A stretch of 6,207 bases of DNA from DASUSF01 sp036375275 (lineage in GTDB: Bacteria; Pseudomonadota; Alphaproteobacteria; Geminicoccales; Geminicoccaceae): the NCBI GenBank assembly GCA_036375275.1, contig DASUSF010000213.1, positions 1 to 6,207 of the forward strand, written 5' to 3'. The position numbers and the translations under genes were made by a program. Below are positions 5,459-6,207 of the stretch, piece by piece. The notes beneath the pieces are model-generated. The model was not told the DNA's origin and made no database searches. It was given only the letters and a program-made list of their open reading frames with translations. Position 1 is the stretch's first letter; every line of letters begins with the position of its first letter.

Positions 5459-6207
5459 ATGGGCGCTCATAGAGGCATCGCGGCGCTGGCCGTGGCGGGG
5501 CTGTTCGGCCTCGGCCCGGCGGCGCAGGCGCTCGAGATCAAGAGCTCGGACGTGCACGGGCCGGACTACCCGACGGTGGCCGCCATCCAGTACATGGGCG
5601 ATCTGCTGAACGACTGGACCAACGGCCGGATCACCATGAACATCTTTCACTCGATGCAGCTCGGCGGCGAGAAGGAGGCGCTCGAGCAGGTCCAGGTCGG
5701 CGCGCTCGAGATGACCCGGGTCTCGGTCGGCGTGGTCGGGCCGATCGTCGACGAGTTCAACGCCTTCAACCTCCCCTACCTGTTCGAGAGCGTCGAGCAC
5801 ATGCACACCGTGGTCGACGGCGAGATCGGCCAGGAGCTTCTGAACCGGCTCGAGGACGGCGGCCTGATCGGCCTCGGCTACATGGATGCCGGCGCCCGGA
5901 GCTTCTACAACAAGGAGCGCAAGATCAGCTCGATCGAGGACCTCCGGGGGCTCAAGATCCGGGTCATGCAGAACCCGATCTTCGTCGACATGGCGACCGC
6001 CATGGGCGCGGACGGGATCCCGGTCGCGTTCAACGAGCTGTACACCGCGATGCAGACCGGCGTGGTCGACGGTGCCGAGAACAACCCGCCGACCTACATG
6101 ACCCAGAACCACTTCGAGGTCGCCGGGCACTACACGCTGACCGAGCACCTGATCGTGCCCGAGATCTTCGTGTTCTCCAAGCAGGTCTGGGACACGCTCT
6201 CCGAGGT
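5459..6207 (+). CDS. TRAP transporter periplasmic substrate-binding protein, DctP type (3' end missing)
   Basis: This periplasmic protein binds an organic anion, usually a carboxylate, and delivers it to a TRAP membrane permease. The gene is open to the right edge: 249 codons are seen of the usual 325-340. Seen: a signal peptide (residues 1-24) with hydrophobic core IAALAVAGLFGLGPAA and likely cleavage after AQA. Then come GDLLNDWTNGRITMNIF (47-63), MQLGGEKEALEQVQVGALEM (66-85) and FNLPYLFESVEHM (103-115). The family signature DLRGLKIRVMQNP (161-173) contains Arg168, which corresponds to the arginine that clamps the ligand carboxylate. FNELYTAMQTGVVDGAENNP (191-210) has Asn208 near the second ligand contact. 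The start is ATG with AGGGAG eight nt upstream. The membrane subunits (DctQ/DctM type) would be expected just downstream. Divergence from the PLP-enzyme gene suggests the ligand is that enzyme's substrate or a relative (inference). Confidence 0.94.
   Translation, partial: MGAHRGIAALAVAGLFGLGPAAQALEIKSSDVHGPDYPTVAAIQYMGDLLNDWTNGRITMNIFHSMQLGGEKEALEQVQVGALEMTRVSVGVVGPIVDEFNAFNLPYLFESVEHMHTVVDGEIGQELLNRLEDGGLIGLGYMDAGARSFYNKERKISSIEDLRGLKIRVMQNPIFVDMATAMGADGIPVAFNELYTAMQTGVVDGAENNPPTYMTQNHFEVAGHYTLTEHLIVPEIFVFSKQVWDTLSE

Noticed and set aside
5408..6148. Long open frame on the minus strand opposite the TRAP-protein gene (246 codons)
   Set aside because: It is rich in His/Asp/Val/Arg with no domain. 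The plus strand in the same place encodes a clear TRAP binding protein with signal peptide and ribosome binding site. Long antisense frames are expected at this GC content.

Overview
The window is very GC-rich (roughly 70 % by eye) and its genes put G or C in most third codon positions. It is bacterial. The gene set (family III CoA-transferase, UcpA-like short-chain dehydrogenase, SelA/DgaE-like PLP enzyme, TRAP-type periplasmic binding protein) is typical of a metabolically versatile proteobacterium, most likely an alphaproteobacterium. That placement is an inference from gene types and composition; no rRNA or marker gene is present.

Layout from left to right. Positions 1-297 hold no gene I can support, only an imperfect direct repeat upstream of the first gene. 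At 298-1482 (+) is a CaiB/BaiF-type CoA-transferase. It converges, across 49 bp, on a minus-strand block read from right to left: a SelA/DgaE-like PLP enzyme (5179-3968), an exported cysteine-containing protein of unknown function (3810-2890), a small stand-alone cyclic-nucleotide-binding-fold protein (2774-2304) and an SDR oxidoreductase (2287-1532). The CNB and SDR genes are 16 bp apart and are probably co-transcribed. The exported-protein gene has its own near-consensus sigma70-type promoter, so the minus-strand block is probably at least two transcription units. At the right edge a TRAP transporter binding protein starts at 5459 (+) and runs off the window. It is divergent from the PLP-enzyme gene across a 279-bp spacer that contains a long inverted repeat.

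How the genes may work together (inference): the TRAP binding protein would capture an organic acid in the periplasm. The divergent PLP enzyme could carry out an elimination or ammonia-lyase step, the SDR an alcohol/ketone redox step, and the CoA-transferase activation of a carboxylate. This resembles a small catabolic island for a sugar acid, amino acid or related carboxylate, but the substrate cannot be read from the sequence. The exported protein and the CNB protein are the least explained parts. The CNB protein lacks both a DNA-binding domain and the usual phosphate-binding arginine. I see no tRNA, rRNA, CRISPR array or insertion sequence, and no convincing evidence of a wholly new system.
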